Shown: one piece after another, positions 8,955-18,055 of the stretch | How the letters are laid out: every line of letters begins with the position of its first letter | Numbering within the stretch: the first letter of the stretch is position 1 | DNA from: Guyparkeria sp. WRN-7 | Lineage (GTDB): Bacteria; Pseudomonadota; Gammaproteobacteria; Halothiobacillales; Halothiobacillaceae | NCBI RefSeq assembly: GCF_001641825.1 | Contig: NZ_LRFH01000014.1 | Coordinates: 434,001-498,000, forward strand | Length of the DNA stretch: 64,000 nt | Direction of reading: 5' to 3' | The notes under the pieces: generated by a model | What the model was told of the DNA's origin: nothing | Databases searched by the model: none | What the model saw: only the letters and a program-made list of their open reading frames with translations | Position numbers and translations under genes: made by a program

Positions 8955-10352
8955 ATGAGTATCGGACACATCCTGGTCGTCGATGACGAGAACGAGATCC
9001 GCAACCTGCTGGTTGACGTCCTGGAGGACGAAGGATTCACCGTCAGCAGCGCGGCCGACGCGGTCGAGGCGCGGGCCTCGATCGCCGTGCGCCGGCCGGA
9101 CCTGATCCTGCTCGACATCTGGATGCCGGGGACCGACGGCATCGCCCTGCTGCGCGAATGGCACGAACGCGACCAGCTGGTCTGGCCGGTGATCATGATG
9201 TCCGGCCACGGCACGGTCGAGACCGCGGTCGAGGCAACGAGGCTGGGCGCCTTCGACTTCATCGAGAAGCCGATCTCGCTCGACAAGCTGCTGCTCCTGA
9301 TCGAACACGCGCTCGACAACCGCCGGCTTGCCCAGGAGAACGCGGCACTCAAGCGCGGCGAGATCGATCCGCTCGACCTGATCGGCGACTCCGAGTACAT
9401 GCAGGAGCTGCGCGATCAGGCGAAGAAGATCGCCAGCCACGATGCCTGGGTGATGATCTCGGGCGAGCCGGGGACCGGCAAGCAGGCGCTGGCCCGCTTC
9501 ATCCACCGGCACTCGGCCCGGCGGCACTTCCCGTTCGTCGACACTGGCGGCAGTGCGGTGTCGGGGCGGCAGAACGCCGCGGTGGAGCTGTTCGGTGCCG
9601 AGGAGGAGGGGCGTATCCGCTATGGCCTGCTCGAACAGGCGAATGGCGGCACGCTGTTCATCGCCGAGGCGGCGGACATGGACGAACAGACCCAGATGCA
9701 GCTGATCTCGGCGCTCGAGAGCCAGTCGTTCTTCCGCGTCGGCGGCAACGAGCCGGTGCGGGTCGACGTGCGGGTGATCGCGGCCACCCGCAAGGACCTC
9801 GAGGCCGAGGTGCGGGCCGGCAACTTCCGCGAGGATCTCTACTACCACCTCTCGGTCGTGCCGGTGCATATCGAGCCGCTGCGCGAGCACCCTGAAGACA
9901 TCCCGGTGCTGCTGGCCCATTACCTGGAGACGGCGCATGCGGTCGAGGGTCTGCCACGACGCGATCTCACCATCGGGGCACGCAACCTGCTGCGTTACCA
10001 CCACTGGTCGGGCAATGTCCGCGAACTGAAGAACCTGGTCCAGCGCCTGCTGATTCTCGGCAGTGGCGAGGTGATCGACGAGCAGGAGGTGCAGCGCGCA
10101 CTGGGGCTTGCGCCGGTGGACGAGGCGGATGCCGACAATGGCCCGGCACTGGTGTCGCTCAATCTCGATCTGCCGCTGCGCGAGGCGCGCGACGAGTTCG
10201 AGCGGCGTTACCTGCTCGCCCAGCTGAAGAACGTCGAGGGGTCGATGACCGAGCTGTCGCGCCGCACCGGCATGGAACGCACCAACCTCTATCGCAAACT
10301 CAAGTCGCTGGGCATCCAGGCCAGCGAGCGCGCTTCGGGGACGAATTCATGA
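8955..10352 (+). CDS. ntrX: NtrX-type response regulator with degenerate AAA+ domain
   Basis: The 465-residue protein has an N-terminal receiver (VDDENE acidic pair, LLDIWMPG with the phospho-Asp, and the conserved Lys in IEKPIS), a central AAA+ domain and a C-terminal Fis-type helix-turn-helix (MTELSRRTGMERTNLYRKL). The Walker A site is GEPGTGKQ. The sigma-54 contact loop GAFTGA is absent: the region reads ELFGAEEEGRIRYGLLEQ. The Walker B segment reads GGTLFIAEAADM, with Ala in place of the usual Asp. NtrX proteins are known to lack GAFTGA. The Walker B change argues further that this one is a DNA-binding regulator that does not remodel sigma-54. Confidence 0.9.
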   Translation: MSIGHILVVDDENEIRNLLVDVLEDEGFTVSSAADAVEARASIAVRRPDLILLDIWMPGTDGIALLREWHERDQLVWPVIMMSGHGTVETAVEATRLGAFDFIEKPISLDKLLLLIEHALDNRRLAQENAALKRGEIDPLDLIGDSEYMQELRDQAKKIASHDAWVMISGEPGTGKQALARFIHRHSARRHFPFVDTGGSAVSGRQNAAVELFGAEEEGRIRYGLLEQANGGTLFIAEAADMDEQTQMQLISALESQSFFRVGGNEPVRVDVRVIAATRKDLEAEVRAGNFREDLYYHLSVVPVHIEPLREHPEDIPVLLAHYLETAHAVEGLPRRDLTIGARNLLRYHHWSGNVRELKNLVQRLLILGSGEVIDEQEVQRALGLAPVDEADADNGPALVSLNLDLPLREARDEFERRYLLAQLKNVEGSMTELSRRTGMERTNLYRKLKSLGIQASERASGTNS

Positions 10353-10386
10353 CCGTCTGCGGAGCCGAGCCAGCACAGGTGACTCG

Positions 10387-11766
10387 ATGAAGGTGATCGT
10401 TCTCGGCGCGGGGCAGGTCGGCGGTTCGGTCGCCACCGCGCTTGCCAACGAAACCAACAACTCGGTGACGGTGGTCGACACCGATGCCGACTCGCTCAAC
10501 TGGCTGCAGGAGCGGCTGGATATCCGTACGGTCACGGGGCTGGGGTCGCGCCCCAGCGTGCTGGCCGAGGCCGGCGCGGCCGACGCCGACATCCTGATCG
10601 CGGTGACGCAGTCCGACGAGACCAACATGCTTGCCTGCCAGGTGGCCTGGACGCTGTTCCACACGCCCACCAAGATCGCGCGCATCCGGGCGACCGACTA
10701 CCAGGACCACCCGGCACTGTTCGACAATGCGGCCATCCCCGTCGATTTCATCATCAGTCCCGAGCGGCTGATCAAGGACTACATCGCCCGCCTGATCGAA
10801 TACCCGGACGCGCTGCAGGTGCGCGAGTTCGGTGACGGCAAGCTGTTGCTGATCGGCATGGAAGTCGACCGCGGCGGGCCGATGGTGGGCGAGCCCATCC
10901 ACCGGTTGCGCGAGTTGCTGCCGGGGATCGAGGCGCGCGTGGCGGCGATCTACCGCCACGAGACCTCGGTGCCGCCGGAGGGCGACACCCGCCTGCTGGC
11001 CGGCGACGAGGTGTTCTTCCTCGCCCGCGCGGGCGACGATATCCGCCGCGTGATGAGCGTGATGCGCCCGCTGGACAAGCCGTACCAGCGCATCATGATC
11101 GCCGGCGGCGGCAACGTCGGCGGGGCGCTGGCCGCCCGGCTGGAGGACGACTACCAGGTCAAGCTGATCAGCCACAACCCTCGCCGGGCGCGCGAGCTGT
11201 CCGCCTCCCTCGACCGCAGCATCGTGCTCTCGGGCAGTGCCTCGGACACCGAGCTGCTCGAGGAGGAAAACATCGAGGACATGGACGTGTTCCTCGCCCT
11301 GACCAACGACGACGAGGACAACATCCTTGCCTCGATGCTGGCCAAGCGCCTGGGCGCGCGCCGCGCGATGTGCATCGTCAATCGCACCGAGTACGTCGAC
11401 CTGATCGAGATGGGGGCGATCGACATCGCGTTGTCGCCGCATCAGATCACCATCGGCGAGGTGCTGACCCACCTGCGTCGCGGCGACATGGTCAGCGTGC
11501 ATTCGCTGCGGCGCGGCGCGGCCGAGGCGATCGAGATCATTGCCCGTGGCGACGAGACCACCTCGCGCGTGGTCGGGCGGCGCATCGACGCCCTCGACCT
11601 GCCGCGGGGTACCACCATCGGGGCGATCCTGCGCGACGAGGAGTTGCTGATCGCCCATCACGACACGGTGATCCAGTCGGACGACCACGTGGTGCTGTTC
11701 CTGACCGACAAGCGTCGCATCGGCGAGATCGAGCAGCTGTTCTCGGTCGGTTTCGGCTTCTTCTAG
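10387..11766 (+). CDS. trkA: Trk potassium uptake system, NAD-binding regulatory subunit TrkA
   Basis: The 459-residue cytoplasmic protein is a tandem of two RCK modules. Each has a Rossmann RCK_N domain (MKVIVLGAGQVGGSVA near residue 1; IMIAGGGNVGGALAARL near 238) followed by an RCK_C domain. TrkA binds NAD(H)/ATP and gates the TrkH channel. A CAGGTGA Shine-Dalgarno precedes the ATG. It is followed 21 bases later by trkH and preceded by ntrYX, a common proteobacterial arrangement. Confidence 0.96.
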   Translation: MKVIVLGAGQVGGSVATALANETNNSVTVVDTDADSLNWLQERLDIRTVTGLGSRPSVLAEAGAADADILIAVTQSDETNMLACQVAWTLFHTPTKIARIRATDYQDHPALFDNAAIPVDFIISPERLIKDYIARLIEYPDALQVREFGDGKLLLIGMEVDRGGPMVGEPIHRLRELLPGIEARVAAIYRHETSVPPEGDTRLLAGDEVFFLARAGDDIRRVMSVMRPLDKPYQRIMIAGGGNVGGALAARLEDDYQVKLISHNPRRARELSASLDRSIVLSGSASDTELLEEENIEDMDVFLALTNDDEDNILASMLAKRLGARRAMCIVNRTEYVDLIEMGAIDIALSPHQITIGEVLTHLRRGDMVSVHSLRRGAAEAIEIIARGDETTSRVVGRRIDALDLPRGTTIGAILRDEELLIAHHDTVIQSDDHVVLFLTDKRRIGEIEQLFSVGFGFF

Positions 11767-11787
11767 GTCGACCAGCACAGGACTCCG

Positions 11788-13239
11788 ATGCAACTACTGA
11801 TCGTCATCCGCATTCTCGGCATTCTCCTGATGGTGTTCGGCCTGGCCTTCGTGCCGCCGTGGTTCGTCGGCTGGCTGATGGGCGATGCCGATCTGACCCC
11901 GTTCGTGCTGAGCTTCGTCATCAGCGTCTCGATCGGCGGGGTGTTCTGGGGGCTGACGCGCCAGTACCGGCGCGAGATGAAGCTGCGTGACGGGCTGCTG
12001 ATCGTGGTGTCGTTCTGGGTGGTCCTGGGGCTGATCGGGGCGACGCCGATCTACCTGCAGCCCGAGCTCGGCCTGAGCTTCTCGCAGGCGATGTTCGAGT
12101 CGGTCTCCGGCATCACCACCACCGGGGCGACCGTGATCACGGGGCTGGACGAGCTGCCGCGCTCGCTTCTGTTCTACCGCCAGCAGCTGCAGTGGCTGGG
12201 CGGCCTGGGGATCATCGTGCTGGTGGTCGCCTTCCTGCCGCTGCTGGGTGTCGGCGGCATGCAGCTCTACAAGAGCGAGATGACCGGGCCGATCAAGGAC
12301 TCGCGCCTGTCGGGGCGCATCTCCGAGACGGCCAAGGCGCTGTGGCTGGTCTATACCGGGATCACGGTGCTGTGCGCGCTGATCTACAAGATAGAGGGCA
12401 TGAGCTGGTTCGATGCGGTCAGCCACGCCTTCACCACGGTGGCCACCGGCGGGTTCTCGACCCACGACGCCAGTTTCGGCTATTTCGACAACCCCACCAT
12501 GGAAGTGACCGCCATGGTGTTCATGATCCTCGGCGCGACCCCGATGGCGCTGCACTTCATCGCGCTGCGCCGCGGCACCCTGCAGGGCTATTTCAATAGC
12601 GCCGAGGTGCGGTTCTACTTTCTCTGGATGGCGGCCGTGGCCGTGCTGGCGGTCGGCTTCTTCCTGGTCCACCTGCCCGAGGGCAGCTGGCTGGCCGACC
12701 TGCGCCACGTGATCTTCAACCTGGTCTCGTTTGCCACCACCACGGGCTATACCGCCGCGGATCACACCCAGTGGGGCGCGTTCCTGATGATGCTCCTGGT
12801 GTTCACCGCGATCATCGGTGGCTGTGCCGGTTCGACCACCGGCGGGATGAAGTCGGTGCGGGTGATGCTGCTCGGGCGTCAGGGGCTCAACGAGGTGCGT
12901 CGCCTGGTCCATCCGCATGCCGCCTTCGTCATCCGGCTGGGTGGCCGGCCGCTGGATCCGGGCGTGATCGCCGCGGTCTGGGCCTTCTTCGCCGCCTGGA
13001 TGTTCACCTTCGTGGTGTTCTTCTTCGCCATGCTGTTCACCGGCATGGACCTGACCTCGGCGCTCGGCGCGGTGCTGGCGACGCTGACCAACCTCGGCCC
13101 GGGCATCGGCTCGGTGGCCAGCAACTTCGCCGGCGAGTCGACCACCGTGCTCTGGATCGCCATGCTGGCGATGATCCTCGGGCGCCTGGAGATCTTCACG
13201 GTGCTGGCCATCCTCCTGCCGATGTTCTGGCGCCGATGA
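11788..13239 (+). CDS. trkH: Trk potassium uptake channel subunit TrkH
   Basis: This 483-residue polytopic membrane protein has the four pore-loop filter segments of the TrkH/KtrB family: ITTTGATV (about 110), VATGGFST (about 217), ATTTGYTA (about 318) and TNLGPGIGS (about 435). It mediates K+ uptake coupled to the cytoplasmic TrkA ring. Its last codons overlap the start of the downstream acyltransferase by four bases, so the five-gene ntrYX-trkAH-acyltransferase stretch looks like a single transcript. Potassium uptake suits a halotolerant lifestyle, which is inference. Confidence 0.96.
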   Translation: MQLLIVIRILGILLMVFGLAFVPPWFVGWLMGDADLTPFVLSFVISVSIGGVFWGLTRQYRREMKLRDGLLIVVSFWVVLGLIGATPIYLQPELGLSFSQAMFESVSGITTTGATVITGLDELPRSLLFYRQQLQWLGGLGIIVLVVAFLPLLGVGGMQLYKSEMTGPIKDSRLSGRISETAKALWLVYTGITVLCALIYKIEGMSWFDAVSHAFTTVATGGFSTHDASFGYFDNPTMEVTAMVFMILGATPMALHFIALRRGTLQGYFNSAEVRFYFLWMAAVAVLAVGFFLVHLPEGSWLADLRHVIFNLVSFATTTGYTAADHTQWGAFLMMLLVFTAIIGGCAGSTTGGMKSVRVMLLGRQGLNEVRRLVHPHAAFVIRLGGRPLDPGVIAAVWAFFAAWMFTFVVFFFAMLFTGMDLTSALGAVLATLTNLGPGIGSVASNFAGESTTVLWIAMLAMILGRLEIFTVLAILLPMFWRR

Positions 13240-14198
13240 CTGACCTGTCGACGACCGCGGTCTCCCGGCGTTTTCGCTGGGCCTTCCTTGCGCCGCAGCA
13301 CTGGCCGACCTGGCTGGGGCTGGCGCTGTTGTGGCTGCTGTCGTTCGCCGGTCATCGCCTGCGCCGGCAGCTGGCCCGCGGGCTGGCGCGTGTCTACCGG
13401 CGCGTCAATCCGCGCCGGGTCGGCATCATGGCGACCAATCTCGCCCTGTGCTTCCCGGAGGAGAGCGAGGCGACGCGGGCGCGCTGGCTCGATCGCCATC
13501 TGGTGCTGCACATCCTCGCACTGCTCGACCTCGGTCGGCTGCATCGCGCCCGTCGCGGCGAGCTGACCGATGAGGCGGAGATCGTCGACCAGGCGCTGCT
13601 CGAGCGACTGTGGGCCGAGCCGGGCGTGATCCTCACCGTCCACAGCGTCGGCCTGGAGTGGGCGGCGGCGATGCTCGCCGAAACCGTCCCCGGATCGACC
13701 ATCTACAAGCCGTTCGCCAAGAACCCGGTGCTCGACTGGTGGTTCGCCGGGATGCGCAGCCGCCACGGCACCCTGATCCAGCCGCGCGACCGGGGCATGA
13801 AACCGCACATGCGGGCCCTGCGCGAGGGCAAGAGCTTCTTCTATATCGCCGACGAGGATCTCGGCGCGACCCACGGGGTGTTCGCGCCGTTCTTCGGTGT
13901 GGAGAAGGCGACGTTGCCGCTGGCGGGCAAGATCGCCAAGGCGACGCGGCGTCCGGTCTACCCCGTGATCGGTCAGCTCGACGAGCGCACCGGGCGTTAC
14001 CGGTTGCGCTTGTTCGAGCCGGTCACGCTCCCCGCCACGGCCGACCGCGAGGCGGCGACGGCCATCAACCGCGTGATCGAGACCATGGTCCGCGAGGATC
14101 CGGTCCAGCTGATGTGGTCGCTGAAGTACTTCAAGACCACGCCGCCGGGCGAGGCGGATCGTTATGCTCGTCGCGGAGAGGGCGAGTCCGGGGAGTGA
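13236..14198 (+). CDS. LpxL/LpxM-family lysophospholipid (lipid A) acyltransferase
   Basis: This 320-residue protein belongs to the late acyltransferase family that adds secondary acyl chains to lipid A. Evidence: an N-terminal membrane anchor (about residues 23-42), the catalytic H-x4-acid motif (HSVGLE, about 134-139), YKPFAKNPVLDWWF and the ending VQLMWSLKYFKTTPPG. The ATG at 13236 overlaps the trkH stop. It is convergent with a second acyltransferase of the same family 12 bases away. Which is LpxL-like and which LpxM-like cannot be told from sequence reading alone. Confidence 0.85.
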   Translation: MTDLSTTAVSRRFRWAFLAPQHWPTWLGLALLWLLSFAGHRLRRQLARGLARVYRRVNPRRVGIMATNLALCFPEESEATRARWLDRHLVLHILALLDLGRLHRARRGELTDEAEIVDQALLERLWAEPGVILTVHSVGLEWAAAMLAETVPGSTIYKPFAKNPVLDWWFAGMRSRHGTLIQPRDRGMKPHMRALREGKSFFYIADEDLGATHGVFAPFFGVEKATLPLAGKIAKATRRPVYPVIGQLDERTGRYRLRLFEPVTLPATADREAATAINRVIETMVREDPVQLMWSLKYFKTTPPGEADRYARRGEGESGE

Positions 14199-14210
14199 GG
14201 CGGCCGGCGG

Positions 14211-15143
14211 CTAGGTGGAGTCCGTGCGCCGAGCCCGGCCACTGGCGCGCCGGCGAAAGCGGCGATAGGTCCACTGGTACTGTGCCGGTTTTTCTCGCAC
14301 GACCCGCTCGACCTCGCGATTGAGCGCCGCGGCCGCCGTTTCCGGATCCTCGGCGTCGATCGGTTCGGTGACCGGTGAGTAGTGGATGCGAAAGCCCGCC
14401 GCATCGGGCAGGCGTTCGGCCCAGCCGGTGAACGCCGGTGCGCCGGTGCGTCGCGAGAGCGTGCGGATCAGCGTCATGGTCAGCGCCGGATGGCCGAAGA
14501 AGGGGGCGAGCACGCCTTCGCCGTGCCGCGGTGCCTGGTCGGGAAGGATCGCGACCAGCTCGCCGCGCTTGAGTGCCCGCAGTGCCTGGCGGACGCCGCG
14601 CAGATTGGCCGGGGCCATGTCGGCGCCGCAACGCGAGCGCACCTCGATGAGCAGCGCTTCGAGTGCGGGTTCGCGGGGCGGGCGGTACATGACGGTGGTC
14701 GGGGTGCGCGCGGCCGTGGCCAGCCCGCCGAGTTCCCAGTTGCCGATGTGCGGGGCGAGCAGGATGGCCCCGCGCCCGGTCTCGATCGCCGCCTCGATCG
14801 CCTCGAAGCCCGGCATGTCCTTCACGGCCGAACCGACCTGCGAACGGCTCCAGTTCCAGACTGGGGCGGTCTCGATCAGCCCCATGCCGGTCTCGATCAG
14901 GGTCCGTCTGGCCAGCTTCTTCCGTTCCGCGGCGTCCAGTTCCGGCAGGCAGCGCGCCAGGTTCTCCTCGACCGTTTTCCGTGTCTTGCCGTTGGCGAGC
15001 CAGAAGGCCCGTCCCACCAGGCGGCCCAGCCGCTGGGCACCGCCGAGCGACAGCCGGCCCAGGCTCCACAGGAGGAAGCGAGCCAATCCCAGCCGCAGTT
15101 GTCCGCGCAACCGGTCGCGCCGGGCGCGGCGCGGTTTGCTCAT
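14211..15143 (-). CDS. LpxL/LpxM-family lipid A acyltransferase (second copy)
   Basis: The 310-residue protein has a membrane-proximal N-terminus rich in Arg, the H-x4-Glu motif in LAPHIGNWELGGL (about residues 135-147), VMYRPPREPALE and a basic C-terminus (PAQYQWTYRRFRRR). It overlaps ttcA by four bases, so both are probably one transcript. The paralogue on the opposite strand is too diverged at residue level to be a recent duplication. Role: secondary acylation of lipid A at the inner membrane. Confidence 0.86.
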   Translation of the reverse strand: MSKPRRARRDRLRGQLRLGLARFLLWSLGRLSLGGAQRLGRLVGRAFWLANGKTRKTVEENLARCLPELDAAERKKLARRTLIETGMGLIETAPVWNWSRSQVGSAVKDMPGFEAIEAAIETGRGAILLAPHIGNWELGGLATAARTPTTVMYRPPREPALEALLIEVRSRCGADMAPANLRGVRQALRALKRGELVAILPDQAPRHGEGVLAPFFGHPALTMTLIRTLSRRTGAPAFTGWAERLPDAAGFRIHYSPVTEPIDAEDPETAAAALNREVERVVREKPAQYQWTYRRFRRRASGRARRTDST

Positions 15144-15976
15144 GTGCGCTCCGCCGGCCGCGGCCGGGCGTGTGCCCGGGCGTGTTCGATCGCCCGCTCC
15201 GAGCCATCCGCGACCAGCGGCGCGATGGCCGACTTGAGTGAATGGAACAGTTGCCCGTTGCCCTGCTCCTCGCCGGCCAGCAACTGCTTGAAGTGCTCGC
15301 GCTGGGTGGGCATGGCGAAGCAGGCCGGGCAGTTGTCGGGAATGACCGGCAGGTCGTTGCGGCGGGCGAAGTCGGCCAGGGCGGATTCGCGCACGTCGAC
15401 CAGCGGGCGGATGATGCGCACGTCGCCGGCGTCATTGAGATAGTGGGCCTTCATGGTGTTGAGCTTGCCGCCATGGAAGGCGCTCATCATGAAGCTTTCG
15501 GCGAGATCGTCGAGGTGCTGGGCGAGCGCCAGCACGTTGAAGCCCTTGTCGCGCGCCAGCCGGTAGATCAGGCCACGCTTGAGTCGCGAGCAGAACGAGC
15601 AGTACGAGTCGCCGCTCATGTGCTCTTCGGCGAGGCCAACGATGTCCTCGCGGACGCGGTAGTGACGTACGCCCAGCTCGGCGAGATAGTCGCTCATGGG
15701 CCCGGGATCGAAGCCCGGCACCATCGGGTCGACGGTGATCGCGGCGAGTTCGAATTCGATAGGGGCGCGCCGCTGGATGTGGCGCAGGATGTGCAGCAGC
15801 GAGAGCGAGTCCTTGCCGCCCGAAAGCCCCAGCAGGACCCGGTCGCCGTGGTGCAGCATCTGGTAGTGCATTACCGCGCGGGCAACCTGTTTCTGCAGCC
15901 CGCGGCCGGGGGTGATCCAGCCGGCATGGCGAGCGGTGGCATCCGTGACGGGTTGATTCTCGACGATGGCGTGCAT
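15140..15976 (-). CDS. ttcA: TtcA-family tRNA 2-thiolation protein (PP-loop ATPase)
   Basis: This 278-residue protein has the PP-loop LGLSGGKDSLSLLHIL (about residues 50-65), an internal CSFCSRLKRG motif and a C-terminal NCPACFAMPTQ pair. TtcA inserts sulfur at C32 of tRNA using ATP and a 4Fe-4S cluster held by Cys residues, two of which sit in the CxxC. The C-terminal CPAC differs from the single Cys of the Escherichia coli protein as I know it, so a TtcA-like paralogue with a related substrate is possible. Cotranscribed with the acyltransferase downstream. Confidence 0.82.
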   Translation of the reverse strand: MHAIVENQPVTDATARHAGWITPGRGLQKQVARAVMHYQMLHHGDRVLLGLSGGKDSLSLLHILRHIQRRAPIEFELAAITVDPMVPGFDPGPMSDYLAELGVRHYRVREDIVGLAEEHMSGDSYCSFCSRLKRGLIYRLARDKGFNVLALAQHLDDLAESFMMSAFHGGKLNTMKAHYLNDAGDVRIIRPLVDVRESALADFARRNDLPVIPDNCPACFAMPTQREHFKQLLAGEEQGNGQLFHSLKSAIAPLVADGSERAIEHARAHARPRPAERT

Positions 15977-16053
15977 GCGGCGAACGCGTTCGGTGGTTAA
16001 GGGGCGGCCATCTTACCAGTCCGCCCGGCGCTGCCCACGCCCCGGGGTTCGTC

Positions 16054-16311
16054 CTACTCGTCGTAGATGGGGCGTCCCCGGTAGTAGCCGCGGACGCGGC
16101 GACCGTCGCCTTGCGCCGGGGCGGGCTCCTCGGGCTCGGGAGCATCGAGGCGGCGGGCCAGCGCCGAGACTTCCGGGCTGCCGCTGGCCTGTGCCAGCCG
16201 CAGCAGGCGCTGCTTCACCCCGAAGCGGTCCATGTCGATGCTGATGCCCATGTCGCGTTCCAGTGCTCGTTTCAGTTCGATCAGGGATCGCATCTCTTCG
16301 CGTTGTGACAT
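16054..16311 (-). CDS. small conserved-looking protein of unknown function
   Basis: This is an 85-residue, highly charged, soluble protein. The N-terminal half is probably helical (SQREEMRSLIELKRALERDMGI) and the C-terminal tail is basic and Tyr-rich (VRGYYRGRPIYDE). GGAGGT abuts an ATG at 16317 with no spacing but stands six bases before the ATG at 16311, so 16311 is preferred. I do not recognise a family. The strong ribosome-binding site and codon use like its neighbours support a real gene. It lies between ttcA and the divergent pip gene. Confidence 0.6.
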   Translation of the reverse strand: MSQREEMRSLIELKRALERDMGISIDMDRFGVKQRLLRLAQASGSPEVSALARRLDAPEPEEPAPAQGDGRRVRGYYRGRPIYDE

Positions 16312-16544
16312 GGACATACCTCCGTTGCGCTTTAGGCCCTGCCAAGCAATAAGCGCACCAGAGCCACGAGGCGCATGCTGTCGCGACATGTCACGGCTGG
16401 CGGGACGAGTCGCGCACCAGGACCGGGCGTCGGGCCGAACCGACTGCCGCCTGGCGGGGCAACGGCGGCCAGACGCGCTACACTGACCCCGCGCCGTTGC
16501 CACGGCGATCGGACATCCCCCAACCGCTCACGAGGTCGACTTCC

Positions 16545-17513
16545 ATGCGCACGCTCTATCCGCCAGTCGAATCCCTGGTCAATCACAGTTTCCCGGTCGG
16601 CGATGGTCACGTGCTTCATGTCGAGGAATGCGGACGGCTCGACGGCATCCCCGCCCTGTTCCTTCATGGCGGGCCCGGGGCTGGCTGCACCCCGATGCAC
16701 CGGCGATTCTTCGACCCGGATCGCTACCGGGTGGTGCTGCCCGATCAGCGCGGCGCCGGCGGATCGACCCCGCATGCGAGCCTTGAGGCCAATACCACCG
16801 CCCATCTGGTCGATGACCTCGAGCGGATTCGCGAGGCCCTCGAGATCGAGCGCTGGCTCGTGTTCGGCGGATCGTGGGGCTCGACCCTGGCGCTGGCCTA
16901 TGCGCAGGCCCACCCCGAGCGCGTGACCGGGTTGATCCTGCGTGGCGTCTTTCTCTGTCGCGAGCAGGACATACGCTGGTTCTATCAGGACGGTGCGAGC
17001 CACGTGTTCCCGGATTACTGGGCGGACTACCTCGAGCCCATCCCGGAGGCCGAGCGCGACGACCTGGTTGCCGCCTACCGTCGTCGCCTGGACGGCGAGG
17101 ACGAGATCGCCCGCCTGCAGGCCGCACGCGCCTGGTCGGTCTGGGAGGGGCGTTGCGCGACGCTGCGTCCGGAGCCCGAGGTGGTCGACTACTTCGCCAA
17201 CGCCCACCACGCCCTGTCGATCGCCCGTATCGAGAATCACTATTTCAGTCACGATGCGTTCCTCGAGCGGCCACTGCTCGACGGGGTGGATCGGCTGGCG
17301 GGTATCCCGGGGCATATCGTTCACGGGCGTTATGACATGGTCTGCCCGATCGATCAGGCCTTCGCCCTGAAGGACCGCTGGCCGCATGCCGAGCTGGAGG
17401 TGATCGACGATGCCGGTCACGCGGCCAGCGAGCCGGGGATCGTCGATGCGCTGGTGCGTGCCACCGACCGGTTCGCCGATCAGTTGCAGGGTCGTGGCGG
17501 AGGTGGGGCGTGA
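16545..17513 (+). CDS. pip: proline iminopeptidase (alpha/beta hydrolase, S33)
   Basis: This 322-residue alpha/beta hydrolase removes N-terminal proline from peptides. It shows the family signature HGGPGAGC (oxyanion region, about residues 39-46), [13 protein letters not shown], the nucleophile elbow [14 protein letters not shown] (about 106-119) and the late His in [11 protein letters not shown]. The start is the ATG at 16545 ([10 protein letters not shown], typical for Pip); an upstream in-frame ATG gives a non-homologous extension. Its stop overlaps the GTG start of dtd. Confidence 0.93.
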   Translation: MRTLYPPVESLVNHSFPVGDGHVLHVEECGRLDGIPALFLHGGPGAGCTPMHRRFFDPDRYRVVLPDQRGAGGSTPHASLEANTTAHLVDDLERIREALEIERWLVFGGSWGSTLALAYAQAHPERVTGLILRGVFLCREQDIRWFYQDGASHVFPDYWADYLEPIPEAERDDLVAAYRRRLDGEDEIARLQAARAWSVWEGRCATLRPEPEVVDYFANAHHALSIARIENHYFSHDAFLERPLLDGVDRLAGIPGHIVHGRYDMVCPIDQAFALKDRWPHAELEVIDDAGHAASEPGIVDALVRATDRFADQLQGRGGGGA

Positions 17514-17959
17514 TCGCCCTGATCCAGCGCGCCACGCGTGGCGCGGTGCGGGTCGATGGCGAGGTGGTCGGCGAGATCGGCCCCGGGCTGGTCTGCCTGG
17601 TCGGTGTGGGGCAGGGTGACGGGCCGGCGCAGGCGAAGCGGCTGGCCGAGCGCGTTCTCAACTACCGGATCTTTCCCGACGAGCAGGGGCGGATGAACCG
17701 ATCGGTGCGTGATATGGCGGGCGGGGTGCTCGCGGTGCCGCAGTTCACGCTTGCCGCCGATACCCAGCGCGGCAACCGGCCGAGCTTTACGCCGGCAGCC
17801 GATCCGGATGACGCCCGGAGGCTGTTCGACCGCTTCGTGCACGAGCTTCGTGCCCTGCATTCGGGTGAGGTGGCTACCGGCCGCTTCGGTGCGGACATGC
17901 AGGTCGAGCTGGTCAACGACGGCCCGGTGACCTTCTGGCTGGAGGCGCGGCCGGCCTAG
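17510..17959 (+). CDS. dtd: D-aminoacyl-tRNA deacylase
   Basis: This 149-residue protein hydrolyses D-aminoacyl-tRNAs and Gly-tRNA(Ala). It matches Dtd along its full length, including [30 protein letters not shown] and the Gly-cisPro motif in [10 protein letters not shown] near the C-terminus. The usual SQFTL motif reads PQFTL here ([21 protein letters not shown]). The start is GTG at 17510, overlapping the pip stop, after GGCGGAGG. A bidirectional terminator follows 45 bases downstream. Confidence 0.94.
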   Translation: MIALIQRATRGAVRVDGEVVGEIGPGLVCLVGVGQGDGPAQAKRLAERVLNYRIFPDEQGRMNRSVRDMAGGVLAVPQFTLAADTQRGNRPSFTPAADPDDARRLFDRFVHELRALHSGEVATGRFGADMQVELVNDGPVTFWLEARPA

Positions 17960-18004
17960 CAGGGAGGCCGTCGCGACGTTCTTGCGGGCCCGTCTTTCGG
18001 GCAC

Positions 18005-18037
18005 AAAAAAAGCCCGCCGGATGGCGGGCTTTTTTTC
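18005..18037. terminator. bidirectional rho-independent terminator between dtd and soxZ
   Basis: Seven A residues, a perfect GCCCGCC / GGCGGGC stem with a GGAT loop, then eight T residues. The flanking A and T tracts pair as well, so it can work in both directions. It separates the convergent dtd (+) and soxZ (-) transcripts and so marks the 3' end of the soxYZ unit. Confidence 0.93.
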
Positions 18038-18055
18038 ATCGGGCTTCAGCCTGGA

